A stretch of 64,000 nucleotides of DNA from contig NZ_JADEYH010000006.1 in NCBI RefSeq assembly GCF_017114865.1, positions 62,001 to 126,000 on the forward strand, in the 5' to 3' direction. The position numbers and the translations under genes are program-made. This stretch comes from Streptomyces verrucosisporus. Lineage in GTDB: Bacteria; Actinomycetota; Actinomycetes; Streptomycetales; Streptomycetaceae. The notes under the pieces were generated by a model. That model made no database searches. It saw nothing but the letters and a program-made list of their open reading frames with translations, and was not told where the DNA came from. Shown one piece after another: positions 62,805 to 64,000 of the stretch (its first letter is position 1; each line of letters begins with the position of its first letter).

Positions 62805-64000
62805 ATGTCTCCTATGTCTTTTTCGCGGCGGTCCACGGAGAGCACGGAACTCAGCGGGCTGCCCCTGGAGGTGTTCGACCCGGCTCCGGTCGGGGTCCTG
62901 GTCTGCCGCGGGCCCCGGCACGTCCTGACCTACATGAACGCCGCCTACCGCGCGATCTTCGGGGACCGGCCGCTGGGAGCGCCGGTGCGGCGGGCGTTCG
63001 CCGATCTGGAGCAGCGCGGCTATCTCGATCTGCTCGATCCGGTGCTCCGCGACGGGGAACCGGTGAGGGTCTCCGCCGCGCCCGTCACCGTCCGCTGCGC
63101 CCACGGCGAGGTCGAGCGGCGGTACTTCTCGTTCAGCATCTCCAGGATCGCCCCGGCCGGGGAGGAGCCCGGGGTCCTCGTCGTCGCCGCCGAGGTGACC
63201 GCCGAGGTCACCGCGGCCGAGCACGCCCGAACGCTCGCCGAGGAACGGCGCCGGACGCTGCTGCGCTACGAGAACCTGGTGGCCACGAGCACCGAGAAGG
63301 TGTGGATGGCGGACCCCGGCGGGCTCCTCGTCGAGGGGAGCGACGGATGGGAGCGTGCGACGGGGCGCCCCTGGGAGGAGCTGCGCGGTACCGGATGGCT
63401 CGGCACCGCCCACCCCGACGACCGCGCGGCCCTGGCGAAGGCATGGTCCCGGGCCGTCAGGGAGGTGCCCGAGCGGTTCTAGCACACCTACCGGCTGCGG
63501 TACGCCGACGGGACCTACCGGCACTGCCTGCTGCGCGCCGTGCCGGTGCGCGACGGCGGGGGCGTGCTGGAGTGGATGGCCGCCTGTGTCGACATCGAGG
63601 AACAGTGGCGGCGGGAGCTGCGCGACTCCCTCCTCGGCCGTGCCGCCGCGGCGGTGACGGAGTCGGAGAACGCGCCGGACGCCTTCGCCGCCCTGAGCCG
63701 CGTGATCGTTCCCTCCCTGGCCGACGAGTGCGGCATCTACCTGCTGCCCGAGTCGGCCGGGCAGCCTCCCGGGGACGGCCGCCTGACCGTGGAGCGGGTC
63801 GCGGCCACCGCGCGCGAGGGGCTGCCCGCGGGCCTGCCCCCGCGACGCGAGGAGCGCGTCGGCCCCGGGCATCTGCTCGCCCGCGCCGTCCGCGAGCGGC
63901 GCGACGTCCACCGGTCCTTCGCCCCGGGCGCCGTACCGGCGGACGTCGCGCCGCCGGGGGTGCGGTCCTGGCTGTCCCGCACCGGGGCGCACAGCGGGGT
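62805..64000 (+). pseudogene. PAS-domain sensor (likely PAS-PAS-GAF-PP2C) with in-frame TAG
   Basis: ATG 62805 (or 62814) opens a PAS domain (EVFDPAPVGVLVCRGPRHVLTYMNAAYRAIFGDRP, residues 20-55), a linker, and a second PAS/PAC (ENLVATSTEKVWMADPGGLLVEGSDGWERATGRPWEELRG). At 63480-63482 TAG interrupts ...REVPERF-stop-HTYRLRYADGTYRH..., exactly where relatives have Glu (GAG to TAG). The same frame then continues as good coding sequence (PAC, then GAF-like AFAALSRVIVPSLADECGIYLL) to the window edge. The product as written is 225 aa without an output domain. Family members end in a SpoIIE phosphatase. A base-call error at 63480 is the alternative. Confidence 0.72.

Overview
The window is very GC-rich actinobacterial DNA, almost certainly Streptomyces or a close relative. 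The evidence is the dense GTG/ATG start usage, ATGA-coupled operons, a streptogrisin-type protease, a DUF574-type methyltransferase, an MT0933-type small antitoxin homologue, a LitR-linked isorenieratene cluster and a Streptomyces-type contractile injection system (eCIS) locus. No tRNA, rRNA, CRISPR array or insertion sequence was recognised.

Layout. (1) 1-6.3 kb: start of a secreted protein, then an Hsp90-family/TPR gene pair and a conserved hypothetical. (2) 6.3-16.8 kb: two decayed genes, a small antitoxin-like gene, an ABC-2 exporter pair, an aldo/keto reductase, a D-cysteine-desulfhydrase-family enzyme, a DUF574 methyltransferase and a large-subunit catalase. (3) 16.9-39.8 kb, all minus strand: an eCIS cluster holding sheath remnant, cap (DUF4255), AAA+ ATPase, eCIS-core (DUF4157) protein, tube-initiator, LysM, hub, two baseplate proteins, tail protein and an amidase remnant. 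I see no inner-tube, spike/PAAR or gp25-type gene. The sheath, first baseplate, tail and amidase genes are truncated at three deletion-like junctions, and several reading frames are shifted, so the particle looks non-functional. Embedded in it is a visibly lower-GC cassette: a putative nuclease-toxin tip on the eCIS-core protein followed by an ATGA-coupled candidate immunity gene. (4) 39.9-48.2 kb: a redox-type regulator/thioredoxin-reductase-like operon with a 17-bp palindrome in the divergent promoter, OsmC, CbiZ, a deaminase with a lost zinc ligand, a streptogrisin-like protease, a methyltransferase and an alcohol dehydrogenase. (5) 48.4-58.5 kb: litR (AdoB12 light-sensing repressor) divergent from crtE-crtI-crtB-Rieske, plus crtT-like methyltransferase, crtY and crtU, enough for light-controlled isorenieratene. 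(6) 58.5-64 kb: a methyltransferase for alkylated DNA, then an ATGA-coupled trio (PAS-GAF-PP2C phosphatase, CarH-like B12-binding protein, STAS anti-anti-sigma protein), a perfect 62-bp palindrome, and a PAS sensor gene broken by a TAG codon.

How it fits together: the right third reads as a light/stress island. Two proteins (LitR and the B12 protein at 59.6-60.7 kb) both carry the W-x9-EH motif of adenosylcobalamin photoreceptors, one wired to carotenoid transcription and the other apparently to a partner-switching phosphatase/STAS pair. The middle third is a decaying injection system that has kept an effector/immunity tip. Frame lesions here could partly be assembly indels; the gene truncations cannot be explained that way.
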